Shown: positions 43,259 to 55,530 of the stretch, piece by piece
Numbering within the stretch: the stretch's first letter is position 1
How the letters are laid out: each line of letters starts with the position of its first letter
Assembly: GCA_001661515.1 (NCBI GenBank)
Contig: LUVW01000020.1
Location: 1-64,000 of the forward strand
Reading direction: 5' to 3'
DNA length: 64,000 nucleotides
Origin: Capniomyces stellatus
Lineage: Eukaryota; Kickxellomycota; Harpellomycetes; Harpellales; Legeriomycetaceae
Notes under the pieces: model-generated
Told to the model about the DNA's origin: nothing
The model's input: the letters and a program-made list of their open reading frames with translations, nothing else
The model's database searches: none
Translations under genes and position numbers: made by a program

Positions 43259-44896
43259 CCTATTTACATTTAAAGTATATGCATGTTTGTCTTGATTAGT
43301 TTACTTTTCTCCTTTCACATCCTTACTGCTTCTCATTAAATATCCATCTCTTGATGCCCTGTTCTTTTCTGTTTAAATCCATCTGTTTATTTTTTTATTT
43401 TTTTTACCAATCTAACTAAAGTACATACCTTGTCGAAGAAAAAAAGCAAGAATAAATAACAACGCGTTTGTATATTCACTAGTAACCCCCTTTTGTATTG
43501 CTACTTTTATTTGCTTTAATTGATTATCCTTCTCCTTTTTTTCCCTATTTCCTTTTTTCTCTTTCCCTTTTCACCCTTTTTTCCTCTTTTTTTTTTAACT
43601 CTTTATTTATTCGATCGTCGCTTGACACTCTTAATCTCTCTCTTCAACTCTCACCATTTAATCTTTCGAGTTGAATTAATTACCTGTCTGTCTGCTTTAT
43701 CTAAACCAAATCCTTACGATTCTGTTTATTTTTATCCCAGCTTTTTTTTTCGTCCTTATTTGTAAATAAAAAAAACCCGTGTATTGGTATCTAACTTTGA
43801 CAAAATCGCACCTTTATTATTATTACTTTTTTCTTTTGTTATTTGTAAAGACTAACTAAACCGTTATTTAGCTTCTTTTTGTTTAATTTTTTTCTCTATT
43901 CCTTGCACTTATTTTTCTTTTCTTTTTTAATATTATCCTTCTTTAATTGCTCAACTCCTTTCCTCCAGTACAATCAATAAATTCTACCATTCTCTTTTTT
44001 TTATTTATTACTTTTTTCATCTTTGCTTTCATTTTATTCAAAGTAAATATTTCAAATTTACTAACGCTTCATTCTTTTTTTTTTCTTTTTCTTTTCCATT
44101 TATTGAATTTGGATTACGGTTATTTAGCATCGTCAAATTAAATTAGATTAAATCAAATAGGTCCAATATTGTCATTAGCTTCTGTCTATTTTGCCTTTGA
44201 TTGTAATTGACACGTTGCATCCAATAGCAGCCGCCTGGCTTATTTTCTACTTGATTAGTAAACAGTCTCGCTCTTTTCTTTACCCATCATTTTTTTTTTC
44301 TTTCAATCCCCTCATTTCTTTATACTTCCTTTCTTTGCCCTTATTATTCAAGCAACAAATATGTCTTTTACTGCGTCACTTTTTTTTACACTATTTGAAG
44401 CCAAATTGCACATTTTTACTCTATTTCTACACACATATACACATCCGTGTTTACACCAATCCAAGTATACTGTAAAGCCACTCTACACGTATCTTTCAAT
44501 GTTGTTGGCAGCCATGTTGTAAGACTATAACGCTCCACGCTTGACCAGTGCCCGCTTTTACAAACATCACACTCGATATAAATCCCCAACCATGACTCTC
44601 CTAAGTCGGATCCACAACTTATTCAATCTTCACAATACAACTTTCCCAACGTCGCAGGATCATTCATCGCCGCTTTATTTAAGCTCAATTATTTTCTTTT
44701 CAAAAAGTCAAACAAAGAATTGTTTCTTACTTTGCTAGGTAAGAAGAAAAAAATGGTGCGGTGTATTTATTAGGAGTAAATACTTAATAACAAGAAAACG
44801 TTATTATATTAGATTAGAAAACAATTGTAATAATAAAAATGTCAAAATTACATCTTTCAAACCAAAAATAAAAATAAACTAGAAAGCCGTCTCTGT
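43259..44896. other. Pyrimidine-rich 1.6-kb intergenic region
   Basis: Strongly T/C-biased on the plus strand, with long CTTTTTT-type runs. Open frames here are compositional (Phe, Leu, Ser, Pro) and show no domain. It contains the promoter side of SWI3 and the 3' side of the PDI gene. Confidence 0.6.
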
Positions 44897-46770
44897 TTAC
44901 AATTCTTCGCGGCTATCCTTGCTGTCTTCCTTCTTTTCGGCCTCTTTCTCTTCAGCTACGTCTTCTTCTGACTCAGGTTCCTCTTCGACAGTCACTTTCT
45001 TTAGCTCAGCAAACTTGTTTTCCATGTCTTCTTTGAGTTTTGGAAGTGGTGCAATGGTTCCCAAAAATACTCTGAGAATGTTCTCACGTGGCGAAAGTCT
45101 GTCATTAACCTTTTGTGACGATTTTCTCTCCTTGATAATGTTGTGGACTCTTTCGTACTCCGTGCTGGCGAATTTCTCGTTTTCAATAATCTTTTCCATA
45201 ACCTTTACGTAGTATGTTGCCAAGTACTTTGTCTGTCCTTTAAGCGAAGTTTCAAGAACCTTGGCCTTGTTGAGGCTGTCTTTCTTATCACTGGCGGATT
45301 TTCCAACAAATTCAAAAGCAATGGTGTCAAGTTCTTCATTACGTCCAACAATATCGTTCAGCAAGCCATCTTCAGAGCGGTAGGAGTTGGTAAATCCATT
45401 GACAAACACAACAAGGTTATCCAAAGTTCTGTCTCCGGTAAACTCAACTGGCTTCTCAACTTGGCCTGGGTTGAACATCATAATGGTTGGGAATCCTTGG
45501 ACGCTATACTTATGGCACAACTCCTCGTGCTCAGATCCGTTGATTTGTGCAATTACAACATCATCATGGGACTCGTAAATGTTTGAAAGAGTTTTATATT
45601 TTGGTTCTATTAAAATACAAAAGAATACTCTGTTTTAGTTACCAATACACGCCCTGTATATGATTAAATGCACTAAACAGCAGCAATCGGGTTACAACAA
45701 TATTCTGCGTTTATCCTTTTTAAGCAAAAACGTGGACACTTTGTTTATATTAACTTGGAATCTTACCCAATTTTTTGCAATGACCACACCATGGCGCCAT
45801 AAACTCGACTAGGACATGCTTCTTTGATTTCAAAACTAGTTGTTCAAAGTTAGATCCAATGAGCGTCACAATGTTGTTTACCTCCTTGACCGTTCCGCCT
45901 AAAAAACACCACCAATTATAGCCATATTAGTATAGCACACCATTAAAATGAGTAAGCGCCAATAATTAAGTGTTTAAAAAAGGGACAGAGTGGGGTAACT
46001 TATACGTGGCTTTTCTCAAGAATCTGTATAATACAAAAATATGTCAAATTCACTTGTATATAATTACCTAGCTTTTCTGATACAAAAGACTTGAGGCTGG
46101 TCAAATCACGCTTTGTATTGTACTCGGCTGCGTTTTTGACATCTCCTTTCTCAAACCACTTCAAGGTTGGATATCCTTTAATTTCAAAACGAGAGCAGAG
46201 TGACTTGTGGTCATCGCAGTCCACTTCTCCAATAACAACACCCTGATTTGGATCCTGGTAATCTGCTGCCAACAGTTTATAGTCCTAATAACATCCAGAA
46301 ATTGCGTCCTGTTAAGCATTACATACCACATTGTTTGAATGGCAACACCATATTTTGAACTATGGTAGCCAACCAAATATTCTTCTAAGCATCTTTATAT
46401 AAACTGTGAACTATGAGCTATGCGCTATGAGATATACACTATGAGCTATGAACTTACAGCTGCCATGCTTTTACAGTGACCACACCATGGGGCAAAGAAT
46501 TTTACAAGTGCGCCATTGGTAGCAGTAGCAACAATCTATTGTAACCGGTTGTTATATACAGGAACATTATTAATACAGCTTGCAAACTTCAAAAATACTT
46601 CCAATAAAGCCTCTCCTCATACCAGCTCTTCTTTAGACGATTATACTACATACCTTGTCAAAGTTGTCTGCTGTCAACACGTGTACTTTTGAATCTTCTG
46701 AAGCATTGGTAAGACCAGCACTTAGAATTGTAGCAATGAATACTGTTGTGATTTGTTTAAACGATTTCAT
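44897..46770 (-). CDS. Protein disulfide isomerase, ERp38/TigA type
   Basis: Five exons: 46770-46654, 46535-46458, 46284-46068, 45898-45767 and 45606-44897, phases closing; 417 residues. It forms and rearranges disulfides of secretory proteins in the ER. There is a signal peptide (M-K-S-F-K-Q-I-T-T-V-F, cut near residue 23). Two thioredoxin domains each carry A-P-W-C-G-H-C-K (active cysteines 57/60 and 175/178). The C-terminal third (about 290-385) is the helical ERp29C domain, then an acidic Glu/Lys tail. The last residues, R-E-E-L, look like an HDEL/KDEL-type ER-retention signal. This a-a-D order is that of fungal ERp38/TigA and plant PDIL2. The second domain begins in exon 4, after V-K-E-V-N-N-I-V. 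Confidence 0.93.
46380..46455. repeat. CTATGAG microsatellite in a PDI intron
   Basis: Imperfect repeats of CTATGAG/CTATGCG lie in the second intron of the PDI gene. Confidence 0.7.
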
Positions 46771-47284
46771 TTTTACGGGGTGGTTTTTTGTTATTGTTAT
46801 TCAAAAGGCTGTTGTTGTGTTGTTTTTGATTTTAGTTTCTATTTAAACAAAGTCCGCGGAGCTGGGAAGGGAATATTAATTACATCTTTCCTTCGCCAAC
46901 TATTTATTACTTTTTTTTTTTCATCCCTCAACAAATTTTGTAACGATGGATTTTCTTTGTGGAGTATCGTTAGATAACTTATTGGCAATTGATACTTTAT
47001 AATTTGGTCAGATCAATCTTGTTTTATTTTTGAGGCAACAACTATTTTGTTTGTTCCGCTGCATCACTTGCATCCTCTTCTCACTTTTGTATTGAAATGT
47101 TGCCTCGTTTTTTTTTCCAGCTCATATTTACAATTGGGTCAATCTTAAGCCTGCATATTTCTCTTGCTTGCTACCCCAATCATATACTCCTTAACTATGC
47201 TTATTTAACCCAACCAAGTAATGAAAAACTTACAACACTTAACTCGACAATAACTAAAACCAAATTTCGCTTCCATTTCATAAA
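46771..47284. other. Intergenic between divergent PDI and the membrane-protein gene
   Basis: A divergent promoter region of about 500 bases. A 63-codon frame (47097-47288) with a hydrophobic start overlaps the next gene's start by 4 bases; it may be an upstream ORF but is not supported as a gene. Confidence 0.5.
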
Positions 47285-48028
47285 ATGACTTTTGAAATAC
47301 GAATTACTGTTGCCAGTTCAACTACAAAACCTTTAAATAGACTTTCTGTAATCAACTCGCTAAATAACATAATGATTCTTGTATTCCAAGTCGGCTTTTT
47401 ATTCTATTTTGTCTTCCTCTGCTTAAAAGCAAAGTTGCCTATTTTTGACAAAGACCTTGAAGAGTATTTGAGTGGAACCAACCCACACATCGTGCTTCTC
47501 GCTTTGCTTTACCCGAGCGGCTTCTTTGTTTGCAACTTTACTCTTCTCGATCTCACCCCCCAAAACTCATCAGAAATACATTTTATTGGTGAAATCGTCA
47601 TCACAGAGAGAGTGAGTGGAATGTTCCATAAGCACATTAAATGCTTGGAGCCAATTTATGTAAGTTAATCACTGAATGGTTGGAAATCATATGCATGTTC
47701 AACGAATTAAGAACTGATACCTGTAGAAAATTTACAAGTTATGTTTACGTATGACTAACCATGTTCAAATGTTGCCCGATTTTAGCTGGTCATTAAACTA
47801 CCTTTTTTATACGCCAAATAAAAGAATGCTATGGAAAAAAAAAAATCAAAGTAAATGTAAAGTGAAATGGAACATCAACAAAATCCAATTTATTTGTAGA
47901 CCTTTAAGATGCTGTTTTTAAATGTCATAAATGTAGCAAAAAATACACCAAGCTTTTTGAAGACACAAGAGCGATTGCATGTCCACTGCATGTTTGATGA
48001 TGATAACGTTAAAAGGCTATCAGTATAA
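47285..48028 (+). CDS. Unrecognised membrane protein, two exons
   Basis: I do not recognise it. Exons 47285-47659 and 47900-48028 join at GTAAGT...TTTGTAG with phase kept, giving about 167 residues; without the intron the frame stops two codons later. After a basic N-terminus (about 28 residues) comes a strong membrane helix (I-M-I-L-V-F-Q-V-G-F-L-F-Y-F-V-F). A domain with a hydrophobic stretch (H-I-V-L-L-A-L-L-Y-P-S-G-F-F-V) follows, then a possible N-glycosylation site (N-S-S). The C-terminus is hydrophilic with C-M-F-D-D-D-N. It may be a type II membrane protein, or one with two membrane passes. It is divergent from PDI and could be secretory-pathway-related, but that is only neighbourhood. 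Confidence 0.55.
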
Positions 48029-48921
48029 ACATCACATTGGTCACTACCATGATCAAGCAGCCTCTTCCTATTCATCCCGTCAAACCCATATATACTATAA
48101 AAGGTGTTTTTTTTTATAAATGTAAAACAAAAAAAATCAAGACAAAGATTCTTGAATCTGCCAAGCCTTTGTTGACAATTTAGAGTTTTCTCAGGGAACC
48201 TCCTATAAGGTCCTGTAAAGAGTTTGCCAAACAACCAAACATATTGTTCCAGGAAAAAAAAAATCAATGATGTGCTTTGTTTTGTTAGGTTTGGAAAACA
48301 CTTGTCGCAACTTTCGAATCTCCATTTTATCTTATAGCGCCAAATCTTTGCTGCGTACATTGTATTGTGGTTGTACCAATAGGCCCATATTAGAACTCAA
48401 TTTGAAAACTCGAGGATTTACATTACAATACTAACCAGATATCATTTCAAGTATATGATTTACAATAGTCCAGCTCAATAAGCTGGATTTGTGCGCAAAT
48501 CACAATTGCGAGTTAGTGTTAGCACCACTATTGTTATACATGATATTAACCTGTATATTGTCGAAGCGGTAATGTTTGAATACAAGATGGGTTGGAAAGT
48601 AAAAAAAAACGCACGGATAGATTTTAACAATTCTATTGATATGAAAGGAGGGATTAGTTTTAAAAAAAATGTGTGACGAAGATAAAAAGATTACTAATAA
48701 AAGAAAGAAAGAAAAACGAGTACAAAAAAAAAAAAGCAAAAATAAATATAGAGTAACAATAAAAAGGGAAGGGGGACGTGTAGAAATTCAATGGAATGGA
48801 ATGGCGATGATATGACACAAGGTACGGCCGAGTGTCTGAAGCGTAAAAGCGTCAGGTGTAGAAACAGTTACAAACACCCCTCTCTCACTAAACTACTTCA
48901 CGAAAAGTAATTTTACAAAGC
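48029..48921. other. Intergenic, poly-A runs
   Basis: No gene seen. A GGCCGAGTG sequence near 48827 recalls a tRNA A box, but no B box follows. Confidence 0.6.
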
Positions 48922-49741
48922 CTAATCAATACGGGTAAAGCTGCGACCTCCTCTAGGCTGGTCGTTAATCTTTGGATTCTTCTTCTCAAGTTCTTTGCGG
49001 TCTCTCTGAATAAAGTCAAACTCACAAAGATGCTGGTCAGGGAATTTGTGAGTATCGCAAAATACATATTCGCATCTACACTTGTTTATAGTCTGTTTTA
49101 CCAGTGGGACCTTTGCTCTGCATTTGAAGCATTTGCTTTTTAGTTTTTGAACCTTCTTTTCTGTTATCGCTTCTTGTGGAAGGACCTCAGTTTCGGTAAC
49201 AAATTCAGGTTCTAGTGGAACTAATGGTGACTCTCTGATATTTGGAATGCTAGTTTTCATTACAATTCCGCTTTTGCTGAGCATAACGTTTGTTTTTCCC
49301 TCGTTTTTCATGTTGGCAAGAGTGCAATCGTTTTGGCTTGACTCTTGTTTTTGTCTTTCGCTTTCAAGCTCTTTGAAGCATTTGGAGCACATGTTGTTAC
49401 AAATAGGATTTCTAATCAAATTCACAGCAATTCAAGTAATAATATATTTTTAGTTGAATTCAATATAATAAGGCGTCAAAGCACTTGGCTTGGCATGTAT
49501 TCATTATAAAAAAAATTTTTGTATGCATATTCTTTTCATTGAACTTGACCTCATTCATTAATGAAAAGATTGGCTTGAATAAAATATATAGTGCGTTTGT
49601 GTTTATTACACCAACTATAACGGACTTTTTTAATAATAATAAAAGAAAGAAAATTTCAAAGCATCCGTCTACTTACCCATAAAATCCACAATTGTTGGAG
49701 CAGAACTCGGGTGGTATTTGAGAATTAGAGTTTTTTTCCAT
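48922..49741 (-). CDS. A20/AN1 zinc-finger protein
   Basis: Two exons, 49741-49677 and 49411-48922, joined by a GTAAGT...TTAG intron of 265 bases; 184 residues. The A20 finger is split by the intron: F-C-S-N-N-C-G-F-Y-G in exon 1 and C-N-N-M-C-S-K-C in exon 2. The C-terminal AN1 finger begins K-C-F-K-C-R-A-K and includes C-R-C-E-Y-V-F-C-D-T-H and H-L-C-E-F-D, with all zinc ligands visible. Such proteins (ZFAND5/6, plant SAPs) bind ubiquitin through A20 and act in stress responses and proteasome regulation. The middle linker is Glu/Lys-rich and probably disordered. The start is the first Met and gives a usual length for the family. Confidence 0.93.
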
Positions 49742-52700
49742 TTTTGGTAATCTATTCGAGTTGGATTAGTAGTAAAGATACGGGTATATAAATTAGTACT
49801 AGCGATATTTGTACAGAGTATACAAGATGATAAGCCATTTAAACTTCAATATTACCTTAGAATGTTTCCTCTGGAATCTGCTTTAAAATATATATATATA
49901 ATAGAACCTATTTAATACACTTGCTTTATTCTGTATTATTTTCGAATATGAAAATTGGAAAAATAAATTCCTAAATCGTGGATCTTTAGTTAATCCTAAT
50001 TGCAAAACAAAGAGGTGAGTTGTCGGTTCTAAGGTTGGTTCCCAAACGTATATATAAAAATGTAAAAGTATAAAATATTTATATAAAAAACAGGTTTCTT
50101 TTTTTTTTTGCTTTGAGAACAATCTAGAGCTTTTTAAATTGCTGATATGATACAGTTGTAATTTCTAATAGCTTTAAAATAAATTACAAGCTTTATTCAA
50201 GCAAAACGAACTAAAATTACTATTAACTTTTGAGGTTTGGAATTTGGAATTTGGAGTTTAAAGCTTAAAGCTTGGATTTTTTTTTGGCATCTAGTCTTTT
50301 TTAAACTTAAGCTTTTCAAATGAGTAAGAATTACGTTTACTATTGTGTTAATACGGGCATGTTAGTTTTAACATAGCTCAAGTGTAGCGTAGCCTCGGCA
50401 ATTTGTAAAATCCAATGAAAGGATTTTAATTAGTAATCACAAGTTGATATTCGTTTCTGATGCGAAACTCGGTAAATATACAAGTAATTAAGAACAACAA
50501 TTATATGCAACAACATATAGTATTCCAACTTGATATTACAAATAAATGAAAATCACTAATAAAACTACACTTTGCTATTATTCGTAGTTGGTTTTAGAAA
50601 AGACAATTATGTAAAATCACTATAATCAACATACAAAGGTTTATATAGGACAGCACTTTCTTTTTGTACAGTTAAACAGAGATGAAATGATTCACTTTAG
50701 ATTATTCAATTTGGTCACATTGCAAAGCATATTTACCTTATTTCAAAATACATAATCGATTCTGTTGGCTGCTCAAGATTTGAAACGGACTTTGCTCTTT
50801 CTTTTTTTTATTTTTTTTAGTGCTGATTAGAACGCACTAATTATAACTTGATTAGTAAGTATAAAAATAAAATAGAATAAATATTATCATTTTGTGGCCT
50901 AATTGCTGAGGTTTCGTTTTTTTTTTTTTTTTAATCATGGATTTGCTTTACATTTGGGGAATGGAACTCACAAGAGATAAAATTAGAATTTTATTTTACA
51001 GAGGGGAAAAAAGGCTGTTTAGAACAGGAAAGTGACATTCAAAAGAGCCCAACTAAACAACAAAGAATATTTCCCCCCCCCCCCCCCNNNNNNNCCCCCC
51101 CCCCCCCATTTTTTTTAAATACCCAACTGCATTATTCAGAATGCATTATTGGCCTACAACTACCTTGATTAGTTGGATATACACGAATCGCTTTGATTTA
51201 ATAATAGCAGAAAGACGCTCATTTGTTAAAATGCGATCTAATGTGCTGAAATCTAAAACAAATATAGCAAAACTCGACTTACTAGCAGAAAAAATGCTTG
51301 TGCTAAACAACAAGTTTATCGCAACAACATTGTATTTTTTTTTTATATCATTAGGACTTGTTTTTTATTAATACATTTGGTTGCTAAATAAACCAAACAA
51401 AAGCAAACTTCAACTAATTTCCATCTTGTTGAAATGTTTTTGACCTCATGACTATAAACAAATTGGTTTCAGTACAGCATCATTGAATTTCCAAGTTGAT
51501 CATATGAGGTCATTTGGAAACATTGACTGTTTTTTTTAGTCGCATACAAACTTTGAGCAGAAACATAACAAAACAGAGCAAAAAAAAAAGAAAAGAAAAG
51601 AAAAACGTCTAAATATTTTTATCAGTGAATAAGAAGACAAGCTTGCAGAGAATGCTTATGACAATCTAGGGCTTTTTCTCTGCCCAACAGGGATTATTCT
51701 CAATGGTTCAATTAATATGATGACAACACAAGTTCATTGACGTAGAACCTTGTGAAGTCATTGCAACGTATCCAAATAAACGCATTACATCATTGTACAC
51801 TAATTTACACTCCCTAAGCACCAATGCTGCCGTAAAAGCGGCGTTAGTTTCATCTAATTCTTGGAACTTTGGTCTCTAGAATATAACATGAAAGTGAGTA
51901 CTACCAGTATAAAATGATGATATTTGTCATTCAAATATTTTTAGTAGCATAGATTGCATCAGTTTTTCTTGTTGCTCTTGCTTTTGATTATTGGCATTGA
52001 TGTTGGTTATTGGTATTAGTATATTGTACCAAGTATCGCCTGAGAAAGATATTGTCAAGTCCTTATCTCCCCATCTAAAAATGCGTAGAGATACAAACGC
52101 AAATACAAATACTAATGCTAATGCAAATAAAAGTGCGTAGAAATGCAAATGCAAACATTGATGAAAATATTAATGCAAATGTTAATGCAAATACACAAAC
52201 ACACAAAAACATTGCACACACCGATATGGAGTTGTATACTACAGTTGGAGCAAAATGAAAATCCCATTGTAACATGTATTTTGTATTATTTATTATTATT
52301 AAAATAAACCAAAGTGTCAAGGTAATGGTCGAATGTAATCAGAATTTTACCAAACGTCAACAAAGCAAAAAAAAAATCTTGGCGATAGTTGTGAGTTTGG
52401 TAGGAGATATCAATACAGCTGATAGAATGTTCAAAACACAGTTTGATAGGCAAATAGCATTACAACATGATGAATCCGCTCTAACGTAAAGATTATTTTG
52501 CTTTTTTTTAAATGATGTCATACCATCACAAATGAGATCGATTAACAAAAAAAAGAAAAGAAAAAGGGTTTTAATAGGCCATTTATTTGGGCTTTTAGTT
52601 TTTAAAAAAAATATATAAACCAATGTATTACTAAATCATAACAAAGGAAACAGGTATATGTATAAGTATAACATAACCATTAAGCATGTCGCTATGTATA

Positions 52701-52742
52701 CCACAAGCGCCAGAATGAAAAGAAAAAAAAAAGAAGGGCAAG
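49742..52742. other. 3-kb intergenic region with a C-run gap
   Basis: AT-rich. 51073-51107 is 15 C, seven N and 13 C, an unresolved homopolymer gap. Imperfect AAATGCAAATGCAAA-type repeats lie at about 52090-52200. Small open frames lack recognisable domains. No gene supported. Confidence 0.55.
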
Positions 52743-55530
52743 TTAAACGACGGCAGATGGTTCAATGTTCCAGATCTCCTCAGCATACTCGGTAATTGAG
52801 CGATCAGAGGAGAACTTTTTCATTCTTGCGGCGTTAAGGATGGACTTGGTGATCCAAGCATCTTTGTCTTTGTAGATTTGTTCAAGAGCGTTGTGGGCCA
52901 TAAGGTATGAAGGGAAATCTACAGAAACAAGGTAGTTATCACCAGCACCGCTGACGCTGTCAATGAGAGGAACAAAGATTTGATGGTCACCAAACTTATC
53001 GCTTCTGATGGAGTTAAGGACGTTTTGAAGATCACTGTTGAGAGAGTTAGGGTTGTAACGCATGTTGAAACGCAGTTCGTCAATTTCGTGGGCAAGAGCA
53101 CCGAAAGTAAAGATCTGTTCGTCACCAACCTCTTCAGCAATCTCAATGTTTGCGCCGTCAACAGTACCAAGAATGATTCCACCGTTCATTACAAACTTCA
53201 TGTTGGAAGTTCCTGAGGCCTCAGTTCCAGCTGTAGAGATGTGTTGGGAGATGTCACTGGCTGGAATGATGACTTCAGCGGCAGTTACACAGTAGTCTGG
53301 AATGAAGACAACCTTGAGCGAGTCGCCGATTTCAGCATCAGAGTTGACGACTTCAGATACAGAGTTGATGAGCTTGATGATGAGCTTGGCAACATAGTAG
53401 CCGGAAGCAGCCTTTCCTGAGAAAATGACAACGCGGTTGACTTGTTCCTTGCGCTCGTTTGCAGTCATAGACTTGAGGACATTGTATCTATGGATGACAG
53501 AGAGAATGTTCATAAGCTGGCGCTTGTACTCGTGGATACGCTTGACTTGAATGTCAAAGAGGGAGGTTGGATTGACGACAATTCCGGTGGTGTCGAGAAT
53601 GAACTTGGCAAGCTGCTCCTTCTTCTTTTGTTTAACATCCCACCAGCGCGATCTGAAGGACTCGTCATCAACATGGTTTTCGAGCTGGGCAACCTTGGAG
53701 TAGTCGTTTACCCAAGACTCATCGCCAACAACCTCAGTGATCATTTCGCTGAGCTCAGGGTTGCATTGGTGGACCCATCTTCGTGGGGAAACACCGTTGG
53801 TCTTGTTGATGAACTTGTCTGGACCATAGATCTTGACAAAGTCTTTGAACAGATGCTCTCTGATAATGTCAGAGTGGATCTTGGCAACACCATTGACACG
53901 GTGGGACCCAACAATAGCCAAATGGGCCATACGTGCTTGTTGTGGGGAGGACTCCTCAATAACCGAGGCTGTTCTCAATAGCTCTCTATCGTTAGGGAAT
54001 GCGCTAGCAACCTTTTGCAGGAAGAACAGATTGATGTCATAAATGATGCTCATGATACGTGGAAGAATTGTGCTCATCATCTGTGTGGGCCACTTCTCCA
54101 AAGCCTCTGGAAGAATTGTGTGGTTGGTAAACGCAAATGTGTGTGTTACAACCTCCCACGCAGCATCCCACTTCAGACCTTCTTGGTCAATGAGCAGACG
54201 TTGAAGCTCGGCAATTCCCAATGCTGGATGTGTGTCGTTCAGCTGGATAGCCTCCATTTGCGAGAACTCTGTCCATGGCTTTCCTGTCGTTTTGAATCTT
54301 GCTACGATGTCCTGGAGCGTTGCTGATACAAACAAGTATTCTTGCTTAAGACGCAACTCTTTTCCTTGGTTGGTGTTGTCGTTTGGATACAACACGTTTG
54401 TCAGGATCTCGGCTGCTATCATGTTCCCTGTTGCTCCACTGTAATCTCCAGCATTGAACCGGTTGAAGTCGAACAGACTGTTTGTCTTGCAGTTCCACAA
54501 TCTGATATTTCCAACGTTCTTGGTTCCAAACCCTGGAACTGGAACGTCAAAAGCCATTGCTTCGTACTCAACTGCGTTTTCCCAAACATAGTCCTCCAGC
54601 TCATCTGACATGTGTCTGATGTTTCCATAGAATTTCACCTTGTATGAAATGTCTGGGCGTGGGAACTCCCATGGGTTAGGGTTCTCCAACCAGCAATCAG
54701 GTGCCTCAACTTGGAATCCGTTGATGATCTGTTGTTGGAACATACCGTATTTGTAGCGGAGCCCATAGCCCCACCCAGCGTAGTTACAGCACGCAAGCGA
54801 GTCCACATAACACGCTGCAAGTCTACCCAGCCCACCGTTACCCAACGCCGCGTCTCTTTCTTCATCAATAATATCCTCCATATTATATCCCAGCTTCTTC
54901 AATGCCCCAGTGTACTGGTTCTTGACTCCCAATGAAAGCATCGCGTTGTCAAATGTACGTCCAATTAAAAACTCTAATGACATGTAACTGATTCTCTTGA
55001 CTTGATTAACTCTGTGGTATTCATTAGTTGCGTGCCATCTTTGGAGAAGTCTATCGTGGATTGAGAATGCTGCTGCAAGATATGCATCTCCAGACAGTGT
55101 ATCTGTAGGTAGCTTGTAAAACCCTTTTGACAGTACGCTTATGATGTTTTTGCAAATATCATCGTCATCTATTCAACAATCATTTATTATCAGTTTAGTT
55201 GTGCCAAGTTCATCACCTTAAACATTAACATCGGCATGTTGTGACCAAGTATGTGTGTGTGTGTGTGTGTGTTTGTGTGCTATTTCCTTCTTCTTCCCAA
55301 GTGCCAGCTATTGGCCATAAACCAACCCATATTTATACTCATAAAATATATACATGTTAGGTGCATTTACCTTTAGAGATTTCTTGAAGCCAGTAGTCAT
55401 GGAAATCTGAGTTTTCTCTGGTGGCATGCTTATTGTGATCAGTTGCTCCTGACAACAAGTTCAAAAGCGCTGATCCAGAGACCACGCGCTTTAACGACTT
55501 GGGTTGCTGCTCCTCCTGGTTGCCGATCAT
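52743..55530 (-). CDS. GPH1: Glycogen phosphorylase
   Basis: Two exons, 55530-55371 and 55168-52743, with a 202-base GTAAAT...ATAG intron; 861 residues, normal for the family. It releases glucose-1-phosphate from glycogen in the cytosol. The N-terminus is short and regulatory-looking (Q-P-K-S-L-K-R-V-V-S-G-S, a plausible Ser phosphorylation site). Then come Y-M-S-L-E-F-L-I-G-R, G-N-G-G-L-G-R-L-A-A-C, W-G-Y-G-L-R-Y, N-D-T-H-P-A and V-K-R-I-H-E-Y-K-R-Q. The pyridoxal-phosphate loop G-T-E-A-S-G-T-S-N-M-K has K711 as the Schiff-base lysine. G-T-V-D-G-A-N-I-E-I follows. The intron position keeps D-D-D-D-I-C in frame. An open frame continues upstream of the chosen Met, but without another Met. Confidence 0.96.

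Noticed and set aside
43520..44738. Several plus-strand frames in the pyrimidine-rich region
   Set aside because: Phe/Leu/Ser-rich products of T/C tracts, no conserved features or splice support.
48815..48895. Possible tRNA (GGCCGAGTG, A-box-like)
   Set aside because: No B box and no acceptor pairing follow.
51073..51107. C-run with Ns as a possible structural element
   Set aside because: C homopolymers flanking a seven-N gap are a sequencing or assembly failure, not evidence of a biological feature.
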